The position numbers were made by a program, and so were the translations under genes. From Planctomycetota bacterium (GTDB lineage: Bacteria > Planctomycetota > UBA1135 > UBA2386): 64,000 nucleotides of DNA. This document shows, piece after piece, positions 54,481-62,495 of the stretch. Where the stretch lies: NCBI GenBank assembly GCA_020638695.1, contig JACKIB010000014.1:67283-131282 (forward strand). Direction: 5' to 3'. Numbering within the stretch: the stretch's first letter is position 1; every line of letters begins with the position of its first letter. Below the pieces are notes generated by a model, which saw only the letters and a list, made by a program, of their open reading frames with translations, ran no database searches and was not told where the DNA came from.

Positions 54481-55977
54481 ATGCCCTACGGGTTCGTCAT
54501 CGATCAGACGCGCTGTATCGGCTGCCACGCCTGCACCGTGGCTTGCAAGTCGGAGAACGACGTGCCGGTCGGCGACTTCCGCACCTGGGTGAAGTACACC
54601 GAGATCGGCAGCTTCCCGCAGGTGCGCCGGCACTTCGCGGTGCTGCGCTGCAACCACTGCACGAATGCACCGTGCGTGACGATCTGCCCGGTGGTCGCGC
54701 TGCACAAGCGGCCCGACGGCATCGTCGACCTCGACCGCGATGTGTGCATCGGCTGCAAGGCGTGCATGCAGGCGTGCCCGTACGACGCGCTCTACCTCAA
54801 CCAGGACACCGGCGGGGCGGAGAAGTGCCACTACTGCGCGCACCGCGTCGAGCAGGGCCTCGAGCCGGCGTGCGTGGTGGTGTGTCCCGAGGAGGCGATC
54901 GTGTCGGGTGACTTCGGCGATCCGGACAGCAAGATCGCCAAGCTCCGGGCGCGGCCGGACGCGGTGGTGCGCCGGCCCGAGCAAGGCACCGGACCGAACG
55001 TGCACTACATCGGCGCCGACCCGGTCTCGCTCGACCCCGGCGCGGCGAAGGAGCCGCCGACCTATCTGTGGAGCGAGCGCCGCTTCCCCGCGCCGGACTA
55101 CCCCGACGGCGTCGAGCTGTGGCCAAAGGCGACCACCGTGCTGGACGTCAACCACAAGGTGCACTGGGGCAGCAAGGTGTCGGCGTACTTGGTGACCAAG
55201 GGCATCGCGGCCGGGGTGGTCGCGCTGGCGCCGATGGTCGGCACGACCGGTTTGGCCGGGTACCTCCCCGAGCTGCTCGGGTTGGCATTCCTGGTCGCCA
55301 CGCTGGTGCTGCTGGTGGTCGATCTGAAGCGCCCGACCAAGTTCCTGTCGATCCTGCTGCGGCCGAACACCAAGAGCTGGCTGGTGAAGGGTGCCTGGGT
55401 GCTCGGCGCATTCGGTGCGGTGGTCGCCGCTGCACTGCTCGCGCGGTTGCTCGGGCTCGACACACTGGCCGCCGTGATGCGGGTGCTCGGCGTACCCCTC
55501 GCGCTGCTCGCGGCCGGCTACACGGCGTTCCTGTTCGCGCAGTGCGAAGGCCGCGACCTGTGGCAGAACACCCGCTGGTTGCTGCCCCACCTGCTGTGCC
55601 AGGCGGTGATGCTCGGTGCGTCGGTCTTGCTGCCGTTCTGGCCCGACCACGCAGGTCTCGCCTCCATGCTGCTGGTAGGCGCCGCGGGACACCTCGGGAT
55701 CGCCCTGCGCGACGCCTACGGGTCGCACCACACCCGCAACGCGAAGCTGGCGGCGAGTCTCATGCCGCGCATCGAGGCCTGGCCGCGCGCCGGCTACCTG
55801 GCATTCCGCGCCGGGTTGTGGTTGACCACGCTGGCCGCCGCCGGTGCAGCCCTGTTGGTGGCGATGGACCGGCTCGATGCGTTCAGCGGTGCCGTGCTGC
55901 TCGTGCTCGGTGTCGTCGGCACGTTCTTCTACGAGCAGGCCTACGTGCGCGCCGGCCAGCTCCCCCCCCTCTCGTGA
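54481..55977 (+). CDS. Fused 4Fe-4S ferredoxin and NrfD-like membrane subunit
   Basis: A 498-residue fusion serving a molybdenum oxidoreductase. Residues 1-200 hold four 4Fe-4S motifs: RCIGCHACTVAC (Cys12, 15, 18, 22), CNHCTNAPCVTICP, CIGCKACMQACP and CHYCAHRVEQ...CVVVCP. From about residue 230 it has eight or so membrane helices of the NrfD/PsrC type (for example LVTKGIAAGVVALAPMVGTT and WLVKGAWVLGAFGAVVAAAL), which exchange electrons with quinone. In most organisms these are two separate polypeptides. The ATG at 54481 begins at the first cluster. The catalytic subunit gene follows 13 bases later. Confidence 0.92.
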   Translation: MPYGFVIDQTRCIGCHACTVACKSENDVPVGDFRTWVKYTEIGSFPQVRRHFAVLRCNHCTNAPCVTICPVVALHKRPDGIVDLDRDVCIGCKACMQACPYDALYLNQDTGGAEKCHYCAHRVEQGLEPACVVVCPEEAIVSGDFGDPDSKIAKLRARPDAVVRRPEQGTGPNVHYIGADPVSLDPGAAKEPPTYLWSERRFPAPDYPDGVELWPKATTVLDVNHKVHWGSKVSAYLVTKGIAAGVVALAPMVGTTGLAGYLPELLGLAFLVATLVLLVVDLKRPTKFLSILLRPNTKSWLVKGAWVLGAFGAVVAAALLARLLGLDTLAAVMRVLGVPLALLAAGYTAFLFAQCEGRDLWQNTRWLLPHLLCQAVMLGASVLLPFWPDHAGLASMLLVGAAGHLGIALRDAYGSHHTRNAKLAASLMPRIEAWPRAGYLAFRAGLWLTTLAAAGAALLVAMDRLDAFSGAVLLVLGVVGTFFYEQAYVRAGQLPPLS

Positions 55978-55990
55978 GCCGGTACTCCCG

Positions 55991-58771
55991 ATGACTACCC
56001 CCTCCGACCTGCGCGTCACCCCACTCGAGAAGTTCCCGCCGCTCGATCGCTGGGATCACTGGGAAGAGTTCGACGCCAAGGCCTGGCCCAAGCGCCGCAC
56101 CCGCGCCTACACCATCGTGCCGACCATCTGCTTCAACTGCGAAGCGGCGTGTGGGTTGGCGGCGTACGTCGACAAGGAGTCCTACCAGGTGCGCAAGTTG
56201 GAGGGCAACCCGCACCATCCCGGCTCGCGGGGTCGCAACTGCGCCAAGGGCCCGGCGACACTCAACCAGGTGCACGATCCGGAGCGCATCCTGTACCCGA
56301 TGCGGCGCGTCGGGCCGCGCGGCAGCGGGCAGTTCCAGCGCGTCACCTGGGACGAGGTGCTCGACACGCTGGCGGCGCGGATCCGCAAGGCGATCCAGGA
56401 GAAGCGCCTGACCGAGGTGATGTACCACGTCGGGCGACCCGGCGCCGATGGCTACATGGACCGCGTGCTGCAGGCGTGGGGTGTCGACGGGCACAACTCG
56501 CACACCAACGTGTGCTCGGCCGCGGCTCGTCTCGGCTACACGCTGTGGTCCGGACACGATCGCCCCTCGCCCGACTACGAGCACGCCAAGTTCATCCTGC
56601 TGATCAGCGCCCACCTCGAGACCGGCCACTACTTCAACCCACACGCGCAGCGGATCATCGACGCCAAGAGCAACGGTGCGAAGATCCTGACGGTCGACGT
56701 GCGGTTGTCGAACACCGCGTCGATGTCCGACTACTGGCTGGCCACGCGGCCGGGCACCGAGGCGCTGCTGCTGCTCGGCTTCGCGCACGTGCTGCTGGGC
56801 GAGGGCCTGGTCGATCGCGAGTTCCTGCGCGAGTGGGTCGAGTGGCGTGGGTTCCTCCGCGCGCGCGGCAAGTCGGGCGACTTCGACGCTTTCCTGCGCG
56901 AGCTGAACGAGGTCTACGCCTTCGCCACGCCGGAGCACGTCGCCGGGGTGTGTGGGATCGATGCCGAGCAGATCCGCACCATCGCCCGGGAGATCGGCGC
57001 GGCGGGTTCGCGGTTCGCCGCGCACGTGTGGCGCAACGCGGCCAGCGGCAATCAGGGTGGCTGGCAGGTGGCGCGCTGCCTGCAGTTCCTGGTCGCGCTG
57101 GTCGGCGCAGTCAACACCGAGGGTGGCACCGCGATGAACGGCTACAACAAGCTGGTCGCCAAGCCGTTCGACGTGCCGCCGCCGCAGCAGGTGTGGAGCG
57201 AGCTGCTCTACCCGCGCGAATGGCCGCTGGCGCACCATGAGCTGTCGTTCCTGCTGCCGCACCTGATCAAGGACGGTCGCGGCAAGCTCGACACCTACTT
57301 CACTCGCGTCTACAACCCGGTGTGGACCAACCCGGACGGCGCGGTGTGGATGGAAGTGCTCGCCGACGAAGCGCTGGTCGGCTGCCATGCGGCGCTGACC
57401 CCGACGTGGAGCGAGACTGCGCGGTTGGCGGACTTCGTGCTGCCGATGGGGCTGGCGACCGAGCGGCACGACTTGATGAGCCAGGAGACCCACGCGGCGC
57501 AGTGGATCGCGTTCCGTCAGCCCGTGTTGCGCGAGGTGTTGCGCCGCCAGGGCCGTGAAGTCACGTGGACGTACGAAGCCAATCCGGGCGAAGTATGGGA
57601 GGAGGACGAGTTCTGGATCGCGCTGAGCTGGCGGATCGATCCGGACGGCGCGCTCGGGATCCGCAAGCACTTCGAGTCGCCGTACCGCCCCGGCGAGCGG
57701 ATCACCATCGAGGAGTACTACCGCTGGATCTTCGAGAACTCGATCCCCGGGCTCCCGGAGGCCGCGGCCGCGGTCGACATGTCGCCGCTCGAGTACATGC
57801 GGCGGCACAGCGCGTTCCTGGTGCGGGAGAAGGTCTACCGCCCACATGAGCGTGAGCTGGCACCGGGCGCCGGCACCGCGGACGAGAGCACCGGCGAGGT
57901 CCGCGACGCTTCCGGCAAGCTGATTGGCGTGCTCGCCGGCGGCAAGCCGCGGGTCGGCTTCCCCACCCCGAGCCTACGCCTCGAGCTGCACTCGCCGACC
58001 ATGGCCGAATGGGGATGGCCAGAGCACACCCTGCCTGGCTACATCGAGAGCCACGTCGACGAGAGCAAGCTCGACCGCAGCCGCGGCGAGATGGTGTTGG
58101 TCTCGACGTTCCGTCTGCCGACGTTGATCCACACCCGTTCCGCGAACTCGAAGTGGCTCAGCGAGCTCTCCAACACCAACCCGGTATGGATCCACCCGTC
58201 CGACGCCGCGCGTCTGGGTGTGGCAACGGGCGATCTCTTGCGGGTCAGCTCGCGCATCGGCCACTACGTCAACAAGGCGTGGGTCACCGAAGGCGTGCGC
58301 CCGGGACTGATCGCGTGCAGCCACCACCTCGGCCGCTGGCGCCTGCGCGGCGATCGCACCGGCGTGAACCGCTGGCAGTGCCACGGCATGGACGCGGTGC
58401 GCGACGGCAGCATCTACCGCTTCCGTCGCGAGGCCGACGTCGCGCCGTTCGCCAGCGACGACCGCGACAGCGACAAGGTGTGGTGGCACGAAGGTGGCGT
58501 GCACCAGAACATGATCTTCCCGGTGCAGCCGGATCCGGTGTCGGGCATGCACTGCTGGCACCAGCTGGTGACCGTGGCGCGGGCCGAGGCGGGCGATCGC
58601 TACGGCGACATCGTGGTCGACACCGCGAAGTCGATGGATGTGTACCGCGAGTGGCTCGGGTTGGCGCGACCGGCGAAGGGGCCGCTGCGCCGACCGCTGC
58701 ACCTGAAGCGCGTGGTTCGGCCGACCGACGAGGCGTTCCGGTTGCCGACGGAGGGGCAGGGAGAAGCCTGA
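55991..58771 (+). CDS. Molybdopterin oxidoreductase catalytic subunit (CISM family)
   Basis: A 926-residue Mo-bis-MGD enzyme. The N-terminal 4Fe-4S motif is CFNCEAACG (Cys47, 50, 54) plus Cys84 in GRNCAKGPA. The molybdenum-ligand region reads SHTNVCSAAARLGY with candidate Cys175, as in thiosulfate/polysulfide- and arsenate-reductase-like enzymes. LISAHLETGHYFNPHAQRI and NAASGNQGGWQVARCLQF are further family blocks. No twin-arginine signal is present: the KRRTRAY near residue 34 lacks a hydrophobic stretch. So it is either cytoplasmic-facing or exported with its partner. The substrate cannot be read from sequence; sulfur or arsenic compounds are candidates. It follows its Fe-S/NrfD partner by 13 bases. 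Confidence 0.9.
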   Translation: MTTPSDLRVTPLEKFPPLDRWDHWEEFDAKAWPKRRTRAYTIVPTICFNCEAACGLAAYVDKESYQVRKLEGNPHHPGSRGRNCAKGPATLNQVHDPERILYPMRRVGPRGSGQFQRVTWDEVLDTLAARIRKAIQEKRLTEVMYHVGRPGADGYMDRVLQAWGVDGHNSHTNVCSAAARLGYTLWSGHDRPSPDYEHAKFILLISAHLETGHYFNPHAQRIIDAKSNGAKILTVDVRLSNTASMSDYWLATRPGTEALLLLGFAHVLLGEGLVDREFLREWVEWRGFLRARGKSGDFDAFLRELNEVYAFATPEHVAGVCGIDAEQIRTIAREIGAAGSRFAAHVWRNAASGNQGGWQVARCLQFLVALVGAVNTEGGTAMNGYNKLVAKPFDVPPPQQVWSELLYPREWPLAHHELSFLLPHLIKDGRGKLDTYFTRVYNPVWTNPDGAVWMEVLADEALVGCHAALTPTWSETARLADFVLPMGLATERHDLMSQETHAAQWIAFRQPVLREVLRRQGREVTWTYEANPGEVWEEDEFWIALSWRIDPDGALGIRKHFESPYRPGERITIEEYYRWIFENSIPGLPEAAAAVDMSPLEYMRRHSAFLVREKVYRPHERELAPGAGTADESTGEVRDASGKLIGVLAGGKPRVGFPTPSLRLELHSPTMAEWGWPEHTLPGYIESHVDESKLDRSRGEMVLVSTFRLPTLIHTRSANSKWLSELSNTNPVWIHPSDAARLGVATGDLLRVSSRIGHYVNKAWVTEGVRPGLIACSHHLGRWRLRGDRTGVNRWQCHGMDAVRDGSIYRFRREADVAPFASDDRDSDKVWWHEGGVHQNMIFPVQPDPVSGMHCWHQLVTVARAEAGDRYGDIVVDTAKSMDVYREWLGLARPAKGPLRRPLHLKRVVRPTDEAFRLPTEGQGEA

Positions 58772-59017
58772 TCCGCAGGGGCCGCGGATCGTACCGGCAC
58801 GCGTAGATTCTCGGATCTTCCAAAGACACCACCTGCCCGGCGGTCTCTCCTGCGAGCACCGGCACCGGAAGCTCCAACAGGAAAGCGGCCGAGGCATCAT
58901 GGCGGCGCGGAATGCCGCGCTCACGAAACCCTTGGGCGTGGTCGTGGCCGCGATAGGTCGTTGGGGATCGAGCGCGGCGTTGTGCGACCGTGCCGGTTGC
59001 CTTACGAATCCCGCCCC

Positions 59018-59689
59018 ATGCGCACCCGGGTCAAGGTCTGTTGCATCCAGAACCTGGAGGAAGCACGGACCGCGATCGCCCAGGGTGCCGACGCGCTCGG
59101 CCTGGTCGCCGCGATGCCGAGTGGTCCTGGCCCGATCCCGGACGAGGCCATTGCCGAGATCGCTGCGATTGCGCCACCGGCGGTAGCGACGTTCCTGCTG
59201 ACCAGTCGCACGGACCCGGACGATGTCGTGGCCCACGTGATCGCGTGCGGCACCGGCGTGGTGCAGCTCGTCGATGCGGTTCCCGTGGCGGTCTACCACC
59301 GTCTGCGCGCGGCGTGCCCCGGGTTGCGCATCGTTCAGGTGATCCACGTCGAGGGGCCGGATGCCATCGCCGCAGCGCAGCGGGTCGCGGGCGAGGTCGA
59401 CGCCATCCTGCTCGACTCGGGTCGACCGTCGGCTGCGGTTCCCGAACTCGGTGGCACCGGCCGAGCCCATGATTGGCGGGTGAGTCGTCGCGTCGTCGAG
59501 GCGAGCCCGGTTCCGGTGTTCCTCGCCGGCGGTCTGCGCCCCGACAACGTGGGTGCGGCGATCCGGCAGGTCGCGCCGTTCGGTGTCGACCTGTGCTCGG
59601 GAGTCCGGACGGACGGCGTGCTCGATCCGATCAAGCTGCGCGCGTTCGTGGCGGCCGTGCGGGGTGCAGACCTGCGACGCGCGCACTGA
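59018..59689 (+). CDS. trpF: Phosphoribosylanthranilate isomerase
   Basis: A 223-residue TIM-barrel isomerase of tryptophan synthesis. MRTRVKVCCIQNLEEA places the catalytic cysteine at the end of strand 1 (family motif KxCGI; here CC). GEVDAILLDSG carries the general acid Asp, GGTGRAHDW matches the phosphate-binding GGTGxxFDW, and VFLAGGLRPDNV and VDLCSGVRTDGVLDPIKLRA complete the C-terminal phosphate site. The ATG at 59018 was chosen because the conserved strand starts four residues later. No other trp genes are adjacent. It is 246 bases from the Mo-enzyme gene. Confidence 0.92.
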   Translation: MRTRVKVCCIQNLEEARTAIAQGADALGLVAAMPSGPGPIPDEAIAEIAAIAPPAVATFLLTSRTDPDDVVAHVIACGTGVVQLVDAVPVAVYHRLRAACPGLRIVQVIHVEGPDAIAAAQRVAGEVDAILLDSGRPSAAVPELGGTGRAHDWRVSRRVVEASPVPVFLAGGLRPDNVGAAIRQVAPFGVDLCSGVRTDGVLDPIKLRAFVAAVRGADLRRAH

Positions 59690-60167
59690 AGCGATCGTCT
59701 GCAACCCGTGTCGAATCGCACCCTCGTCGGCTGCCCGGATACTGACACGAACCTCTGGAGGCCGGGCACACCGAAGAGATCCCCGGTCCGCGACCGCGTC
59801 GTAGTTCGTCGGCGCACGCGCCGTGGGCGCGACGTAGCGACGGTGACGCGGGTGCATCCGCGGGATCGGCACGCGCGGGCGCGAGCCATCGTCGAGGATT
59901 TTCGGGCCTCGCACGTCCGACTTGTCAGGTGCACCGCAGGCTCGAAGGGCGGCTGGCGAGGAAGCGTCGATAGCCACCGCCAACACCTGGGCCGTCATGC
60001 GTGGAAGGGGCGCCGCGCCGGTGCTGAGAACGCGGAACAACTCCACGGATGCTCGGCTGGCCGCCCCCGAACGCCAGCTGGCGACCTCCTGAACCGTGGA
60101 CTACTCTTCAGCAATCTCCGGGGAAGGCGCGAGCCCCCCGATTCTCTCCTCTCGTTTCATTCCGTAC
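59690..60167. other. Intergenic region between trpF and the secreted protein gene
   Basis: About 480 bases. Open frames on both strands are arginine-rich and irregular, with no recognisable domain. No repeat match to the other intergenic elements was seen. The promoter of the gene at 60168 should lie at its right end. Confidence 0.45.
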
Positions 60168-61238
60168 ATGAGAACTCTCACCACCGTCTCGATCGCCCTC
60201 GTCGCGTTCACCGCGTGCCTTTCCGCGCAGAACACCATCGTGTCACCGATCGGCGCGACCAGCACCGAGGGAAGCGGCTCGAACGCGTTCCCGTTCACCA
60301 GCAGCGTCATCCGCCGCTACCAGCAGATCCACAGCGACCTCGGCTCCGGCGCCAAGCTCATCAAGCAGCTCTCGTTCCGCGCCAACGGTGGTTCGACGAA
60401 CTACACCGGTACCCGAGCGATGGACATCGAACTCGCGCTGTGTGATGCGGGGGACTACGCGAGCATCTCGAACAACTTCTCGGCGAACTACATCGGCTCT
60501 CCGACCACGGTGATCAGCCGCACCATCGTCAACCTCGGCCCGCAGGGCCAGGCGTCGATCCCGAGCCCGTTCCAGGGCATGGACCTGTCGTTCTCGCCGT
60601 ACGTCCACTCCGGAACGAACTCGCTGCTGTGGGAAATGAAGGTCTACGGCAACGTCCTGTCGGGTACCTTCGGCTCGCCGGACGCCGACGCCTCCACCAC
60701 CACGAGCGGCTCGACGTCGGTCAGCGGTACAGGGTGCGTCGCCACAGGGCGGACCAGTGCCATGACGATCACCGCGACCTCCGCGGACATGGGCGGATAC
60801 GTGGGCATCGGTCTCGGCGTGTCGAACGCACCCTCGAACCAGCTCTACTGGATCTCGCTGGGCACCAGCAACCCCGCCCTGTCGGTGCCGGGTTGGTGCG
60901 GCACGTTCTATACCAACAACATCACGCTGTTCCCGGCGGGATTGACCAACGCCTCGGGGTCCGCGCTCTACTACGAGAACTTCTCGGTGCACCTGCAGAA
61001 CACCTTCGGTGGCCCGACCTTCACCCTGCAGGCGCTGGCGCTCGATCCGGGCTTGACCAACCCGGTTCAGGTCGCGATGTCGAACGGTGCGTCGATGACG
61101 CTGCCGCTGCCGAACACGACCAAGGTCGTGCAGGTGTCGCGCATGTTCGACAGCTCGGGCACCACCACCGCGACCAGTGGCCTGCGGTTCACCACCTCGA
61201 CCGTCGGCTACGGCCTCGTGACGCGCTTCACGTACTAA
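60168..61238 (+). CDS. Secreted beta-sandwich protein of unknown function
   Basis: A 356-residue exported protein with a signal peptide (RTLTTVSIALVAFTACLSAQ). The mature chain is Ser/Thr/Gly-rich and beta-like: SSVIRRYQQIHSDLGSGAKL, ANGGSTNYTGTRAMDIELAL, SADMGGYVGIGLGVSNAPSN. The C-terminal block (TTKVVQVSRMFDSSGTTTAT and VGYGLVTRFTY) is duplicated in a remnant just downstream. Such proteins are common in planctomycetes, possibly as surface or structural parts; no motif gives an activity. The ATG at 60168 begins the signal peptide. Confidence 0.75.
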   Translation: MRTLTTVSIALVAFTACLSAQNTIVSPIGATSTEGSGSNAFPFTSSVIRRYQQIHSDLGSGAKLIKQLSFRANGGSTNYTGTRAMDIELALCDAGDYASISNNFSANYIGSPTTVISRTIVNLGPQGQASIPSPFQGMDLSFSPYVHSGTNSLLWEMKVYGNVLSGTFGSPDADASTTTSGSTSVSGTGCVATGRTSAMTITATSADMGGYVGIGLGVSNAPSNQLYWISLGTSNPALSVPGWCGTFYTNNITLFPAGLTNASGSALYYENFSVHLQNTFGGPTFTLQALALDPGLTNPVQVAMSNGASMTLPLPNTTKVVQVSRMFDSSGTTTATSGLRFTTSTVGYGLVTRFTY

Positions 61239-61306
61239 GGCTTGTCGGATGCTCGGACCGAGCGGCGACATGAAGTCGCTGCTGGGTCCTCTCGGTGCGC
61301 CTGGCG

Positions 61307-61426
61307 AAGACCAGGGTGGTCGTCCGGGTGTCGCGCATGTTCGACAGCTCGGGCACCATGACCGCGACCAGTGGGCTGCGGTTCACCGCCCCGACCGTCG
61401 GCTACGGCTTCGTGACGCGGCTCACC
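61307..61426 (+). pseudogene. Duplicated 3' fragment of the upstream secreted-protein gene
   Basis: About 120 bases repeating the C-terminal codons of the gene at 60168-61238 (original at about 61118-61232) with some ten changes by eye. The translation RVSRMFDSSGTMTATSGLRF and VGYGFVTRLT parallels the end of the intact gene. No stop follows in frame where the original has TAC TAA; the frame runs on into non-homologous sequence. It overlaps the end of the DUF2459-like gene on the other strand by a few bases. Likely a remnant of a tandem duplicate. Confidence 0.75.
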
Positions 61427-62192
61427 GACCGGGCGGACTGCCTCTCGCGACCCGGCGGCGACCCGGCGTCGCCCCCGCCGGTCGCGGGGCTTGCGGCTCG
61501 GCTGCCCGTCGCACCGCTTCCTGCCAGCGTTGCGCCCGATCGAGCTGCAACGCGAACGACCAGCGAAACAGCGAGTAGCCAGACCACACGGGCAACCCGG
61601 CGGCCCGCAGTGCGCGCGACGTCCAGTGGTTGCAGTGGTGGAACAGGTGGTAGTCCGTTCGGGCACGGAACCACTCGCTGTCGGCGATGCGCGACACCAC
61701 CGGGCCCTGCTTCTCCCGGTCGAGGAACGCGCACAGCCGCCGGTGACCTTCCTCGGAGATGTCGAACGACCACCGTGGCACTGGCGACCGCGGGTCCACG
61801 TGAGCAAACGACACACCCTCGGGTGCGACCCGCAACACCGCCTCGGTCGGCCAGAACAGCGCTCCGCAACACCCGGACACGCCGGTGTGGTTCTCGAGGT
61901 AGTAGGCGCGGTCGGCGTAGCCCCACTCGCGGGCGGGAGCTCGTGTGGTTCCGCTGCCGCCGGTGCCCGAGGACTCGGGACCCGGGCTCGCCGCATCTTC
62001 TGGATACACGGTGATCACGCTGTGCCACAGGTCGAGACGCACGTCGACTCGATGCGTTCGCCCTCCGGGTGCCGGCGGCCACACGCCGTCGACCGGGAGC
62101 GCGCAGGCGGACAGGAGCAGCAGCGTCATGAGCGCGCCGCCCCGCGTGTGCCCACTCCCTACCCGGCCCTGTGTTGCTGGCCAGCTCGACAT
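61422..62192 (-). CDS. DUF2459-like lipoprotein
   Basis: A 256-residue envelope protein. The N terminus has a lipobox-like LLLLSACALP, so it is probably acylated at that cysteine. The body fits DUF2459: DLWHSVITVYPEDAAS, REWGYADRAYYLENHTG, VSGCCGALFWPTEAVLRVAP and HHCNHWTSRALRAAGLPVWS near the C terminus, which resembles a NlpC/P60-like Cys-His arrangement. The ATG at 62192 keeps a basic region before the lipobox; ATG at 62129 would leave almost none. The last 30 residues are arginine/proline-rich and run into the duplicated fragment. Function unknown. Confidence 0.7.
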   Translation of the reverse strand: MSSWPATQGRVGSGHTRGGALMTLLLLSACALPVDGVWPPAPGGRTHRVDVRLDLWHSVITVYPEDAASPGPESSGTGGSGTTRAPAREWGYADRAYYLENHTGVSGCCGALFWPTEAVLRVAPEGVSFAHVDPRSPVPRWSFDISEEGHRRLCAFLDREKQGPVVSRIADSEWFRARTDYHLFHHCNHWTSRALRAAGLPVWSGYSLFRWSFALQLDRAQRWQEAVRRAAEPQAPRPAGATPGRRRVARGSPPGR

Positions 62193-62197
62193 TGGTG

Positions 62198-62488
62198 TCA
62201 GCGCGGCACCCGCGTGGTGAACACCAGGCTCACGTCGTCGAAGTGACCGTCGACGTTCGCCTGTCGGGTGCCGTGCACGTTGCGGAACTCGACGCGGACT
62301 CGGGTCGGGGCGCCCGGCAGGCCCGCACGGTTGCGGATCGCGCTGCTTCGACCGCGACGGAGCGGCGCGTCGACGAGGGATTTCCAGGTTGCTGGGCGCG
62401 AACGGCCACGACTTCCGGCACCTCTCGCGACGCTGCTCATGATCCAACCCATGCTCGCCGCGCACGGGTTGGCAGGCAAGCGCGTCAC
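62198..62488 (-). CDS. Small ORF, possible 3' remnant of a secreted-protein gene
   Basis: A 96-codon frame ending five bases before the DUF2459-like start. The C-terminal half (RVRVEFRNVHGTRQANVDGH, then FDDVSLVF) resembles the closing strands of planctomycete beta-sandwich proteins. The N-terminal half is irregular and lacks a signal peptide. I read it as the truncated end of a larger gene, though a small intact gene is possible. It begins eight bases after the aspS stop codon region on the same strand. Confidence 0.4.
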   Translation of the reverse strand: MTRLPANPCAASMGWIMSSVARGAGSRGRSRPATWKSLVDAPLRRGRSSAIRNRAGLPGAPTRVRVEFRNVHGTRQANVDGHFDDVSLVFTTRVPR

Positions 62489-62495
62489 GGGGCGT

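Noticed and set aside
53515..56019. An 834-codon minus-strand frame opposite the aminopeptidase and Fe-S/NrfD genes
   Set aside because: It spans two unrelated sense genes and their junction and has no domain of its own.
59708..60445. A 245-codon plus-strand frame after trpF
   Set aside because: Arginine-rich, irregular, and overlaps the signal peptide of the secreted protein at 60168 in another frame.
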